From: JBKEAJ01 sp047975005
GTDB lineage: Bacteria; Bacteroidota; Bacteroidia; Bacteroidales; Prolixibacteraceae
Direction: 5' to 3'
DNA length: 64,000 nt
Assembly: GCA_047975005.1 (NCBI GenBank)
Contig: JBKECW010000093.1
Location: 7,191-71,190, forward strand
The position numbers and the translations under genes are program-made. The stretch's first letter is position 1. Each line of letters begins with the position of its first letter. A model generated the notes under the pieces. It searched no databases. It was not told the origin of the DNA and was given only the letters and a program-made list of their open reading frames with translations. Shown in pieces: positions 35,998-43,449 of this stretch.

Positions 35998-36284
35998 GAC
36001 GACGCAAAACGCAAGCCTTGGGTGATGTTCTGGAGGCATACATAAATGCACTGGGCATCCACCACAAGATGCAGGAAATTGATGTAACTTCGTCATGGGA
36101 GCGGGTTGCAGGCAAGCTCTTTGCGTCTTACACCACCTCTGTCGAGATTCAACACAAAGTACTATTTGTCAAGGTAAACTCGCCGATGGTACGCTCTGAG
36201 CTTAGCATGCATAGGCATAATATAGTAAAGCGCATGAATGAGATTGTAGGTCGCGAAATCATTAATGATGTAGTAATAAGATGA
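35994..36284 (+). CDS. DUF721 (DciA-like) protein
   Basis: A 96-residue basic protein opening MRRRKTQALGDVLEAY with SWERVAGKLFASYTT and the KVNSPMVRSELSMHRHNIVKRMNEI stretch (in part) typical of DUF721. Some DUF721 proteins (DciA) load the replicative helicase DnaB, others are of unknown role. Its start overlaps the recF stop, supporting a link to replication or repair. Confidence 0.82.
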   Translation: MRRRKTQALGDVLEAYINALGIHHKMQEIDVTSSWERVAGKLFASYTTSVEIQHKVLFVKVNSPMVRSELSMHRHNIVKRMNEIVGREIINDVVIR

Positions 36285-36319
36285 TATGGTGATATGGTGA
36301 TAACAAGCAAATACAAGAA

Positions 36320-36396
36320 CGTCATTGCGAGAAGCTGACGACGAAGCAATCTACTGCAACAAAGAACAGATTGCCACGCTAACGCTCGCAATGACG
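36320..36396 (-). repeat. Dispersed palindromic repeat, copy B
   Basis: 77 bases, CGTCATTGCGAG at one end and CTCGCAATGACG at the other, with CAAAGAACAGATTGC inside. Reverse orientation relative to copies A, C and E. Confidence 0.85.
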
Positions 36397-36418
36397 GATG
36401 ATTATAAAGAATAAACAA

Positions 36419-37111
36419 ATGAAAATCAAACAATATATAGTCCTGACATTCTTTGTATTTCTGACATCAACGATGCTTAAAGCACAGAGTTTTGATGTAG
36501 ATACGACAAAAAAGGTCAGTAAGACATACAAGACTATCAACTACTTCAACTATGGAGTAAATGGGGGTTTATTTATGGGAGGAGTCAACTTCTACGACAA
36601 ATCGGGTTTCAACACAGCCTTCTACCCTCGTCTGCAAGGAGGCGTAAGTGCCTTGTTCAAGAACAAATTTTGGTCGGGAGTACAGATGGAGCTGAATTAC
36701 AAGCAAAAGGGCTGGAAGCAACGTTACGACAACGGCGATGAGTTCACTGTCAGCCTCAACTATATAGAAGTTCCATTGCTGACACATTTTGAGGTAGGCG
36801 AAAAGTGGAGAATACGACCAATGCTGAACGCCGGTCCCTTTGTTGCATTTATGCTCGACCAAAAAATCACTGATGACATAACCGATGCGTCTCAAAGGCT
36901 GCCATATCAAGATGCAGAGATTGACAACACCTTTGAGTTTGGGCTTATCGCAGCAATAGGAGCAATAGCCAACTTCAATAATATTGCGGCATCTTTGGAG
37001 TTTAGGTTTAATCAGACATGGACTCACATTTACGATCAATCTGTAATGTCGTTCTCCCAAAATCAGATATACGGGCTTTGCGTGACAGTATATTTCAAGG
37101 GTAATAAATGA
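36419..37111 (+). CDS. PorT-family outer membrane beta-barrel protein
   Basis: 230 residues from MKIKQYIVL. Signal peptide ends in LKAQ. It has the opening GVNGGLFMGGVNF, alternating strands, ELNYKQKGWKQRY and a final strand ending in YGLCVTVYFKG. This is the small eight-strand barrel type annotated as PorT-like in Bacteroidota; true PorT of the type IX machine is only one of many such proteins, so its function is open. The ATG 21 bases upstream is possible but adds a charged, non-signal stretch. Confidence 0.78.
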   Translation: MKIKQYIVLTFFVFLTSTMLKAQSFDVDTTKKVSKTYKTINYFNYGVNGGLFMGGVNFYDKSGFNTAFYPRLQGGVSALFKNKFWSGVQMELNYKQKGWKQRYDNGDEFTVSLNYIEVPLLTHFEVGEKWRIRPMLNAGPFVAFMLDQKITDDITDASQRLPYQDAEIDNTFEFGLIAAIGAIANFNNIAASLEFRFNQTWTHIYDQSVMSFSQNQIYGLCVTVYFKGNK

Positions 37112-37216
37112 TGAAGGATGGAAGTTGATACCGTTTGCGTAGAGCGTATAGCATACTGCTTATTGCATCAAAGGTCTAATATCTGAAAATCTGACAGTTA
37201 TCTAAAATACAAACAA

Positions 37217-38809
37217 ATGAATAACAAGACAATAACAATTTTTATAACTATAATACTTCTATCGGGCTTGAGTGTCAAAGCACAACAAAGCAGCACTCCC
37301 AAGTTGCTTGTAGTGGCAACAGTCGACAATATGCGTCCGGACTATATCAGCAGATATTGGGAAAACTTTGAGGACGGAGGTTTTAAAAGATGCTTTACTC
37401 AGGGAGCTGTACTCACAAATGTTGTCTACAATCAGCTGGAGCAAACTCCCGAGACCAACATCTCAACCCTCCTAAGCGGCTCATATATAAGCAAACACGG
37501 CATTGTTGGCAAGATATGGTACGACCATATTTCCAACTGTGATGTCGATGCGGTTTATGGCAAGCTCAGCAGCAGTGAGGTTTCCGCACCAACACCCGAG
37601 AACCTAAAATCCTTCACTCTTGGCGACGGCATGAAACTAATACTGGGCAAGGAGTCAAAGGTTTTTGGGGTAGGCACAAACGAATATACTGCCATATTGG
37701 GAGCCGGCAGGACAGCCGACGCAGCCTACTGGATAAAAAACAGTACAGATGGCTTCACGAGTTCCTCATACTATAAAGGAGCAAACAGCAATATGATGGA
37801 ATCATTTAATCGGAATATATTTGTTCCCAAAGCAGACAAATATATATGGGATGCTTCGCGCAACGCAAGCTACTACAAATCTAGCAATGCCGACAAGTCG
37901 GAGTTAGAAAAGGGCTTCTCGGACGGGCGCAACACCTTTCCATACAGCATGAGTAAATATTCCGACGGCGACAAGCAGTTTATTCGCAAAACACCTTTAG
38001 CCAACGAAATGCTTAAAGAATTTGCGATAAAACTACTCAGCACCGAAAAGCTAGGCAAAGACAATGTTGCTGACTTGCTCAGTATTTCATTCAGTTCAAT
38101 GGGCGATGCCAACCCTTATTTTGGGGGGCATTCAATGGAAATGGAAGACTTATATATCAGACTAGACAAGGATATTGAGAGCCTACTGCTAAGCCTCGAC
38201 AGAGAAGTCGGCAGAGGGAATTATATATTTATACTTATGCCCACTACCTCCGGTTCTATACAGCCCGAAGAGTACAAATCCTTAGGGCTGCCCGGCAACT
38301 ACATGGACATGGAAAGGAGCAAGATACTACTAAAAGCATTTTTAAATCACAGTTTCGGCGACGGCAACTGGATACGTAGTTTTGACGATAATCAAATTAT
38401 TCTGAACCGATCTGAAATAGAGAAAAAAGGGAAAAACCTTGCTGACATGCAAATGCAGACGGCACAATTTATGACTGATTTTCAAGCTGTTCGTTCAGCC
38501 TACTCTGCTAATTCGCTCAGCAATGGCAAGGTCGGAGAGCAGCGCTATCAAAATTCGTACTTCCAAAGCCGAACTCCCGACGTACTCTTCGACCTATACG
38601 AATCCTATATGCCCGAATATTCAGATAGGATTTCCAACTATGTTCATGAAAACAAGATCAGTGGTGTGATACTCGGCGCAAAAATCAAAGCTCAAACGCT
38701 AAATAAGAAGATAGATGCCATTGATATTGTACCGACCATTTGGCATATTCTAAATGTCGTATCGCCTTTCAGCTACGATGGAGCAATCATAGAGGGATTA
38801 AGCAACTAA
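37217..38809 (+). CDS. PafA-like alkaline phosphatase-family protein, probable pseudoenzyme
   Basis: 530 residues with signal peptide (to VKAQ). It aligns by eye with Bacteroidota PafA-type phosphatases: VVATVDNMRPDYISRYW keeps the first metal aspartate (D37), and SISFSSM, EDLYIRLDKDIESLL and DIVPTIWHILNV are conserved framework. But the DYIGH metal motif reads GDANP (G296, P300), the TADH motif reads MPTT (T343, T344), the TGPGHAS nucleophile loop reads QTPETNIS, and the HGSPY histidine near the end is not found. At least four of six metal ligands appear lost, while the frame is fully open, so it is probably a maintained binding protein. It overlaps the antiporter gene end by four bases. Confidence 0.75.
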   Translation: MNNKTITIFITIILLSGLSVKAQQSSTPKLLVVATVDNMRPDYISRYWENFEDGGFKRCFTQGAVLTNVVYNQLEQTPETNISTLLSGSYISKHGIVGKIWYDHISNCDVDAVYGKLSSSEVSAPTPENLKSFTLGDGMKLILGKESKVFGVGTNEYTAILGAGRTADAAYWIKNSTDGFTSSSYYKGANSNMMESFNRNIFVPKADKYIWDASRNASYYKSSNADKSELEKGFSDGRNTFPYSMSKYSDGDKQFIRKTPLANEMLKEFAIKLLSTEKLGKDNVADLLSISFSSMGDANPYFGGHSMEMEDLYIRLDKDIESLLLSLDREVGRGNYIFILMPTTSGSIQPEEYKSLGLPGNYMDMERSKILLKAFLNHSFGDGNWIRSFDDNQIILNRSEIEKKGKNLADMQMQTAQFMTDFQAVRSAYSANSLSNGKVGEQRYQNSYFQSRTPDVLFDLYESYMPEYSDRISNYVHENKISGVILGAKIKAQTLNKKIDAIDIVPTIWHILNVVSPFSYDGAIIEGLSN

Positions 38810-40086
38810 GGTGCGAGTTCTTCCTCCTTAGGATGATGTTCGTATTTTTCGTTGGCAGGGTCTTTCGGTTCTTTCTTGGAAACACTTTTATAGTGCGCAT
38901 GTAGTCCTGAGCCCATTATTATGACGGTAGCAAGGATAATCATAAATAAAATTCCGGTATGGAAATCAGATATTAAATACTTTTCAGGTATAGAGTAAAA
39001 CAACAAGACCGTAATCAGTCCTCTCGGTGCGACATAAACTGCGGGATTTAGTTTTTCTACTTTTACGGCTTTCATTGTGCCAAATCTGATAATATATACG
39101 ACTAGCAATACTATGGCACTAATAAGCCAAACACTTGTATCCACAAACGACGCAAGCGATATACTCATTCCAAAAATGATAAAAAAGAAAGTTCTAATCA
39201 GGAAAGAAGCCTCAATTGTCAGCATATTCAAATCACGAAATAGTTTTTTGATAAAACTCACACTGATATGCTCTCTAAGTTTCTTGAAGATAAGTAGTTC
39301 AGGATTGCTGACCATCAAGCCAAAAATCAATATTATCAATAGTGCCGACAGGTGCTCCAACTTCATAAAAGCATACATCAGCGTAATGATGGACAGCAGG
39401 AGTATTAGCCTTGCACCCGTTTTTATATATTGAATAAGATATATAGTTATATAGCTGAGTATCACCGATATAACAGTAGTAATCAAGAAATTGAACAACA
39501 ACTTTCCCGAGAACATCATCACCGAGCCTACATCTGCATTATCTTTAATAGCGTAGAAGAACATGATTCCCAGAATATCCGAGAAAGTACTGTCGTAGAC
39601 CAAGAATTCTTTATCATGTTTTTTCAGATGCGATATACTGGGAATGACAATCGCACTGCTGAGGATAGCAAAAGGCATGGCATATAGTATAGCCGACACC
39701 CAATGCATATTCTGGTAGAAAAACATAAATATCCCCGTAATCGCAGCAGTGGTAAGTATCAAAGAAACCAAAGCTACAATCAATGACTTTATTACAATAG
39801 GGACTTTTTCGGGAGTAAGATGCAAATCTAACGCTCCTTCCAACACTATCATTATCAGCCCTATACTGCCAAGAAATTCGAGATAATGCGATACATCCGG
39901 AAAACCAAGTTTCTCTGCAAAAAGATTTACAATAATCCCAAATCCGATAAGCATAAGCACGCTTGGCACCTTTGTTTTTACCGTTACGATATTAAAGGCA
40001 TAAGAGAGTATCACTACCCCGCTAAGGATTGTAATCAACAGATATGTATCCATTTTCGGAGCAGCCGTTAGCAGAAATGTAGCCAT
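38806..40086 (-). CDS. Cation:proton antiporter (CPA family)
   Basis: 426 residues with about twelve membrane helices and a short charged C-terminus (KEPKDPANEKYEHHPKEE). Features: SVLMLIGFGIIVNLFAEKLG, VLEGALDLHLTP, AIVIPSISHLKKHDKEF and DSTFSDILGIMFFY, the last carrying the acidic residues of the ion site as in CPA2-type exchangers. No TrkA-N nucleotide-binding domain follows. Substrate Na+ or K+ cannot be told. It is convergent with the PafA-like gene. Confidence 0.85.
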   Translation of the reverse strand: MATFLLTAAPKMDTYLLITILSGVVILSYAFNIVTVKTKVPSVLMLIGFGIIVNLFAEKLGFPDVSHYLEFLGSIGLIMIVLEGALDLHLTPEKVPIVIKSLIVALVSLILTTAAITGIFMFFYQNMHWVSAILYAMPFAILSSAIVIPSISHLKKHDKEFLVYDSTFSDILGIMFFYAIKDNADVGSVMMFSGKLLFNFLITTVISVILSYITIYLIQYIKTGARLILLLSIITLMYAFMKLEHLSALLIILIFGLMVSNPELLIFKKLREHISVSFIKKLFRDLNMLTIEASFLIRTFFFIIFGMSISLASFVDTSVWLISAIVLLVVYIIRFGTMKAVKVEKLNPAVYVAPRGLITVLLFYSIPEKYLISDFHTGILFMIILATVIIMGSGLHAHYKSVSKKEPKDPANEKYEHHPKEEELAP

Positions 40087-40193
40087 TCTAAATATTTTCG
40101 GTAAAGATAGTAATTTCTTTAAAGCTGTTCATCAAGCAGCTTTGGAGACTCTATTCTTGACACGGTGTCTGCAAGACGAATTGCTCGAAGCAA

Positions 40194-40667
40194 CTATTTA
40201 ATTTTATCCAGTGTGTAGTAGATTTTTCCATTGGCTTCCTTTTCCGAAATAATTATCTGATTCTTCGTTTTCTTTTCAACATAAATCTCCATTGGTTTAA
40301 AATAACTCTCCCTGAAATCATTCTTTTCAACATGTGACCATCTTCCATTCTTTTCAAAAAATAAGGAGTCAGTACTTAACAAAATGTTTTTTGCGTTAAT
40401 AGCCACCTTACCAATCTGTCTTCGACCATTATCTAATTCGTTTTTCGAAATAGTCATGCAAAATGTCATATTGGGTCTGAATTCATAAGTTGTCGAAAGA
40501 GCAATAATTTTTGCACTCTCAACTAATCTAGGGAAAGCATTCGGTATCTCACATTTCATATCAGAAATCCTCCATTGTCCTATTAAATCATCATTTTTTA
40601 AACTGGAGTTACAAGCAAAACATATAATGCTCAACCCAAACAAAACCATACAATCAATCCTTTTCAT
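40194..40667 (-). CDS. Small lipoprotein, lipocalin-like
   Basis: 157 residues from MKRIDCMVL. A lipobox FAC gives lipidated C19. The body opens LIGQWRISDMKCEIP and runs as alternating strands (TTYEFRPNMTFCMTIS, QIIISEKEANGKIYYTLDKIK in part), the pattern of small lipocalin-like lipoproteins of Bacteroidota. No family assigned. Stands alone on the minus strand. Confidence 0.65.
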   Translation of the reverse strand: MKRIDCMVLFGLSIICFACNSSLKNDDLIGQWRISDMKCEIPNAFPRLVESAKIIALSTTYEFRPNMTFCMTISKNELDNGRRQIGKVAINAKNILLSTDSLFFEKNGRWSHVEKNDFRESYFKPMEIYVEKKTKNQIIISEKEANGKIYYTLDKIK

Positions 40668-41001
40668 GTTTCTTTTATTTATACGTTTATATTCATACTT
40701 CTGCAAAATAAATCAATCATCAGCGTAGTCCTTGACTTTAGAGCTGTAAACTTTCAGCTTATACCCGTAACAATAAAAGCACGCCTTGTCAAATCTGTAA
40801 GAACAGCCCCAAACGTAACAAGCCTAAATCACTGACAACCAAACGTTCATACTGAGAAGACATGTTTTTTTCGATAGTTTGTTTTGTGTACATATCAGAT
40901 AGTTTTCGTTGTCAACGATAACTATTTCTCGTTTTTTTCCTCTAAAAATTTGGAAGTATAAAAATAAAGTCTTTACTTTGCGATTCAAAGTACTTTTAAC
41001 A
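40668..41001. other. 334-base divergent intergenic region
   Basis: AT-rich, no gene seen. A TTG-initiated extension of the next gene into this region is unlikely. Its right end carries the palindrome at 40974-40992. Confidence 0.5.
40974..40992. promoter_or_regulatory. Palindromic operator 1 of the creD module
   Basis: TACTTTG-CGATT-CAAAGTA, two perfect 7-bp arms, 10 bases before the ATG of the first gene. It shares CTTTG-n2-ATT-CAAAG with operator 2, and overlaps where a TTTG-ending -7 element would lie. Likely bound by the winged-helix protein encoded between them. Confidence 0.6.
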
Positions 41002-41610
41002 ATGACAGAAAAAGACTATTTAAAGGACATCAGCGAGATAAAAAACATGATGAATCGCTCATCGAGGTTTATATCGCTGAGTGGTTTATCGGGGATTATG
41101 GCAGGGGTTTATGCCATGATAGGAGCACTAGCAGCGAAATTCTATTTATTTCCGCCCAAAGGGGAAGTATTAATAATCGACTCATACAGGTTCAAGTTGA
41201 TTTTGATAATGCTATTGTCTATTGCGGTTCTCAGTCTTGTTACAGCAATATTGCTCACAGTAATCAAAGCGAAAAAAAATAATGAAAAGATTTGGGACAG
41301 TACCACCAAGCGTCTACTAATCAATTTCATGATACCGCTACTTACTGGCGGAACATATATAATGATAAAACTATGGCAGCAAAACTATGGCATGAGCGGC
41401 TCTTTGATGCTCATCTTTTATGGATTGGCACTTGTCAACGCCTCTAAATATACTATCGGCACCATTCGTTACTTGGGATATGCAGAAATACTTACAGGGC
41501 TAATTTGTGCTTTACTCCCTGGCTATAGTTTTTGGTTTTGGTTTGCAGGCTTCGGCGTATTTCACATCATTTATGGCATAACGATGATTATCAACGAGAA
41601 AAGGCAATAG
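41002..41610 (+). CDS. Six-helix membrane protein of the creD module
   Basis: 202 residues from MTEKDYLKDISEIKNMM. A short soluble start is followed by about six helices (LSGIMAGVYAMIGALAA, LILIMLLSIAVLSLVTAILL, and so on). Homologues are found next to the same winged-helix regulator and creD in other Bacteroidota. Function unknown. Its stop is two bases before the TTG start of the regulator. Confidence 0.75.
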   Translation: MTEKDYLKDISEIKNMMNRSSRFISLSGLSGIMAGVYAMIGALAAKFYLFPPKGEVLIIDSYRFKLILIMLLSIAVLSLVTAILLTVIKAKKNNEKIWDSTTKRLLINFMIPLLTGGTYIMIKLWQQNYGMSGSLMLIFYGLALVNASKYTIGTIRYLGYAEILTGLICALLPGYSFWFWFAGFGVFHIIYGITMIINEKRQ

Positions 41611-41612
41611 TT

Positions 41613-41900
41613 TTGGGTATAATCGACAACATAAATAAACAGTTTGATCATCGGGTGCGACTTGGCATTATGTCAATTCTAGCTGTAAATGAGGACATTG
41701 ACTTCAATCGTCTGAAAGAGCTGTTGGGAGTAACTGACGGCAATCTTGCCAGCCATCTGAAATCGCTTGAAAAGGCTGAATACATAGTAGTTGAAAAGCT
41801 GTTTGTGGGCAGAAAACCTCAGACAAAATATAGGGCAACAAAATTGGGTAAACAAGAATTTAAAAAACATATCGAAGCACTAGAGGAACTACTCAAATAA
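41613..41900 (+). CDS. Winged-helix transcriptional regulator (MarR/ArsR-like, DUF4-type)
   Basis: 95 residues with probable TTG start (TTG GGT ATA ATC, giving MGIIDNINKQFDHRVR). The winged helix is LGIMSILAVNEDIDFNRLKELLGVTDGNLASHLKSLEKAEYI (positions about 15-55) and the wing FVGRKPQTKYRATK. The motif VTDGNLASHLKSLE is typical of a regulator family found beside creD in Bacteroidota. Identical palindromes stand before the first gene and before creD, so it is a likely autorepressor of the module. A longer form in the same frame would need an unusual start within the previous gene. Confidence 0.82.
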   Translation: MGIIDNINKQFDHRVRLGIMSILAVNEDIDFNRLKELLGVTDGNLASHLKSLEKAEYIVVEKLFVGRKPQTKYRATKLGKQEFKKHIEALEELLK

Positions 41901-41917
41901 TTTATTTTATATAACAA

Positions 41918-41932
41918 CTTTGAAATTCAAAG
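41918..41932. promoter_or_regulatory. Palindromic operator 2, before creD
   Basis: CTTTG-AAATT-CAAAG, 20 bases before the creD ATG; the same half sites and spacing as operator 1. Confidence 0.6.
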
Positions 41933-41951
41933 AGCTTTTAAATACAATATC

Positions 41952-43307
41952 ATGGAAATACAAAGAAACACAAGGCAATCTTTTGGAAGTAAACTAAGTC
42001 AGTCTATCACTCTGAAAATCTTCATAGTAGGAGTATTAATTCTAATTTTATTGATACCCTTGAATTTTGTACAAGATTTAGTAGGAGAGAGGAAGGAAAG
42101 GCAACGAGAAGTAATTGAAGAGATAAATTCCAAGTGGGGTAAAGAGGTCATATTATCCGGACCGATTCTGAAAATTCCCTACATCTCTACCCGGTGGGTA
42201 ATCGACGATAAAGGCCAAGAGCAGGTCATACAAAGAGAGACAAAAGACATTTATCTTCTTCCCGACGAGTTGAACATAGATGCCCATGCCGATGCCAAGT
42301 CACTAAAGCGCAGCATTTATCAATCGGTGGTTTACAGCTCCGACATTTCTGTAAAAGGCAGTTTTGCCCCAATAAAACTCAAGGCAGACATAGACCCCGA
42401 ATACATTTTGTGGGACAAGGCAAAAATCATCATTCAGTCGTCCAACTTGAAAGGAATAAAAAACACTATCGTAACAAAGCTCGGCGACAGGGACTTACAG
42501 ATGGCTCCGATTTACAGCACCAATCTCGGGCTAAACACCATCGAGAGCGATATAATCTCCGATTTGGAACACGACGGGACGACTCCTATCAGTTTTCAAT
42601 TTGACATAAAGATTAACGGCAGCGGCAGTCTTGAATTTATTCCCTTAGGCAAGACTACCAATGCAAGCATGAGTTCCAATTGGGCATCGCCGAGCTTTGA
42701 CGGGATGTTCTTGCCAAACGATGAAACCAAGGAAATATCGAAGGACGGATTTAAAGCCTCATGGACGGTCTTGCAGATGAATCGTCAGTTTGAACAAGAG
42801 TTTGTAAACGAACTTCCTTACCTACCTGAGTTTGCCTTTGGCACAAAGCTGCTAGTACCTGTGAATGAATATGCCAAAAGCGAAAGAGCTTCCAAATACG
42901 GGTTACTTGTGATAGCTCTCACCTTATTGGTGTTCTTGCTGATACAGCTTGTAAGCAAAATATACATCCATCCATTTCAGTACATCATGATTGGCTTGGC
43001 TTTAGTGATGTTCTACACCCTGCTTATATCAATTTCTGAGCAGAGTTCGTTTCTTCTTGCCTATTTTCTTGCATCAATATCCGTAATTGCCTTAATAGGA
43101 GCATACTCAAAAACTATTTTGAAGAAAATGAAGTTCTCACTTTTCGTGATTGCCACCCTACTCTGTCTTTACGGTTTCATATATATAATCATACAGATGG
43201 AGGACTATGCAATGCTGTCGGGAAGTATTGGACTATTTGTAATACTTGCAGCAGTGATGTTTTTCTCCAAGAACATTGATTGGAACAACAAGCAAGAAAC
43301 TAATTAA
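41952..43307 (+). CDS. creD: CreD-family inner membrane protein
   Basis: 451 residues. One N-terminal helix (LKIFIVGVLILILLIPLNFV), the family motif GERKERQREVIEEINSKWG, a large extracytoplasmic domain with SGPILKIPY and a VKGSFAPIKLKADID stretch, then five closely packed helices at 315-440. CreD homologues in E. coli and Stenotrophomonas are linked to cell-envelope integrity and beta-lactam response. Here it is under the predicted operator of the neighbouring winged-helix protein, not CreBC. Confidence 0.9.
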   Translation: MEIQRNTRQSFGSKLSQSITLKIFIVGVLILILLIPLNFVQDLVGERKERQREVIEEINSKWGKEVILSGPILKIPYISTRWVIDDKGQEQVIQRETKDIYLLPDELNIDAHADAKSLKRSIYQSVVYSSDISVKGSFAPIKLKADIDPEYILWDKAKIIIQSSNLKGIKNTIVTKLGDRDLQMAPIYSTNLGLNTIESDIISDLEHDGTTPISFQFDIKINGSGSLEFIPLGKTTNASMSSNWASPSFDGMFLPNDETKEISKDGFKASWTVLQMNRQFEQEFVNELPYLPEFAFGTKLLVPVNEYAKSERASKYGLLVIALTLLVFLLIQLVSKIYIHPFQYIMIGLALVMFYTLLISISEQSSFLLAYFLASISVIALIGAYSKTILKKMKFSLFVIATLLCLYGFIYIIIQMEDYAMLSGSIGLFVILAAVMFFSKNIDWNNKQETN

Positions 43308-43324
43308 TAATTCACCATTATTAG

Positions 43325-43401
43325 CGTCATTGCGAGCGTTAGCGTGGCAATCTGTTCTTTGTTGTAGCAGATTGCCACCTTGCACGCTCCTTGCAATGAC
43401 G
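43325..43401 (+). repeat. Dispersed palindromic repeat, copy C
   Basis: 77 bases from CGTCATTGCGAG to GCAATGACG with CTGTTCTTTGTTG inside. It lies between the convergent creD and channel genes. Confidence 0.85.
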
Positions 43402-43449
43402 TTTGTTTATTAGTATTTTACACGTTCAAGATTAAGGCATGCTTATTTT

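Noticed and set aside
36149..36433. Small minus-strand protein beginning around the repeat at 36320-36396 and similar frames at 46079-46366 and 56247-56576
   Set aside because: These are translations of the dispersed palindromic repeats and not real genes.
40909..41001. Longer TTG-started form of the membrane protein of the creD module
   Set aside because: It would put the perfect palindrome and the probable promoter inside the coding region; the ATG at 41002 fits better.
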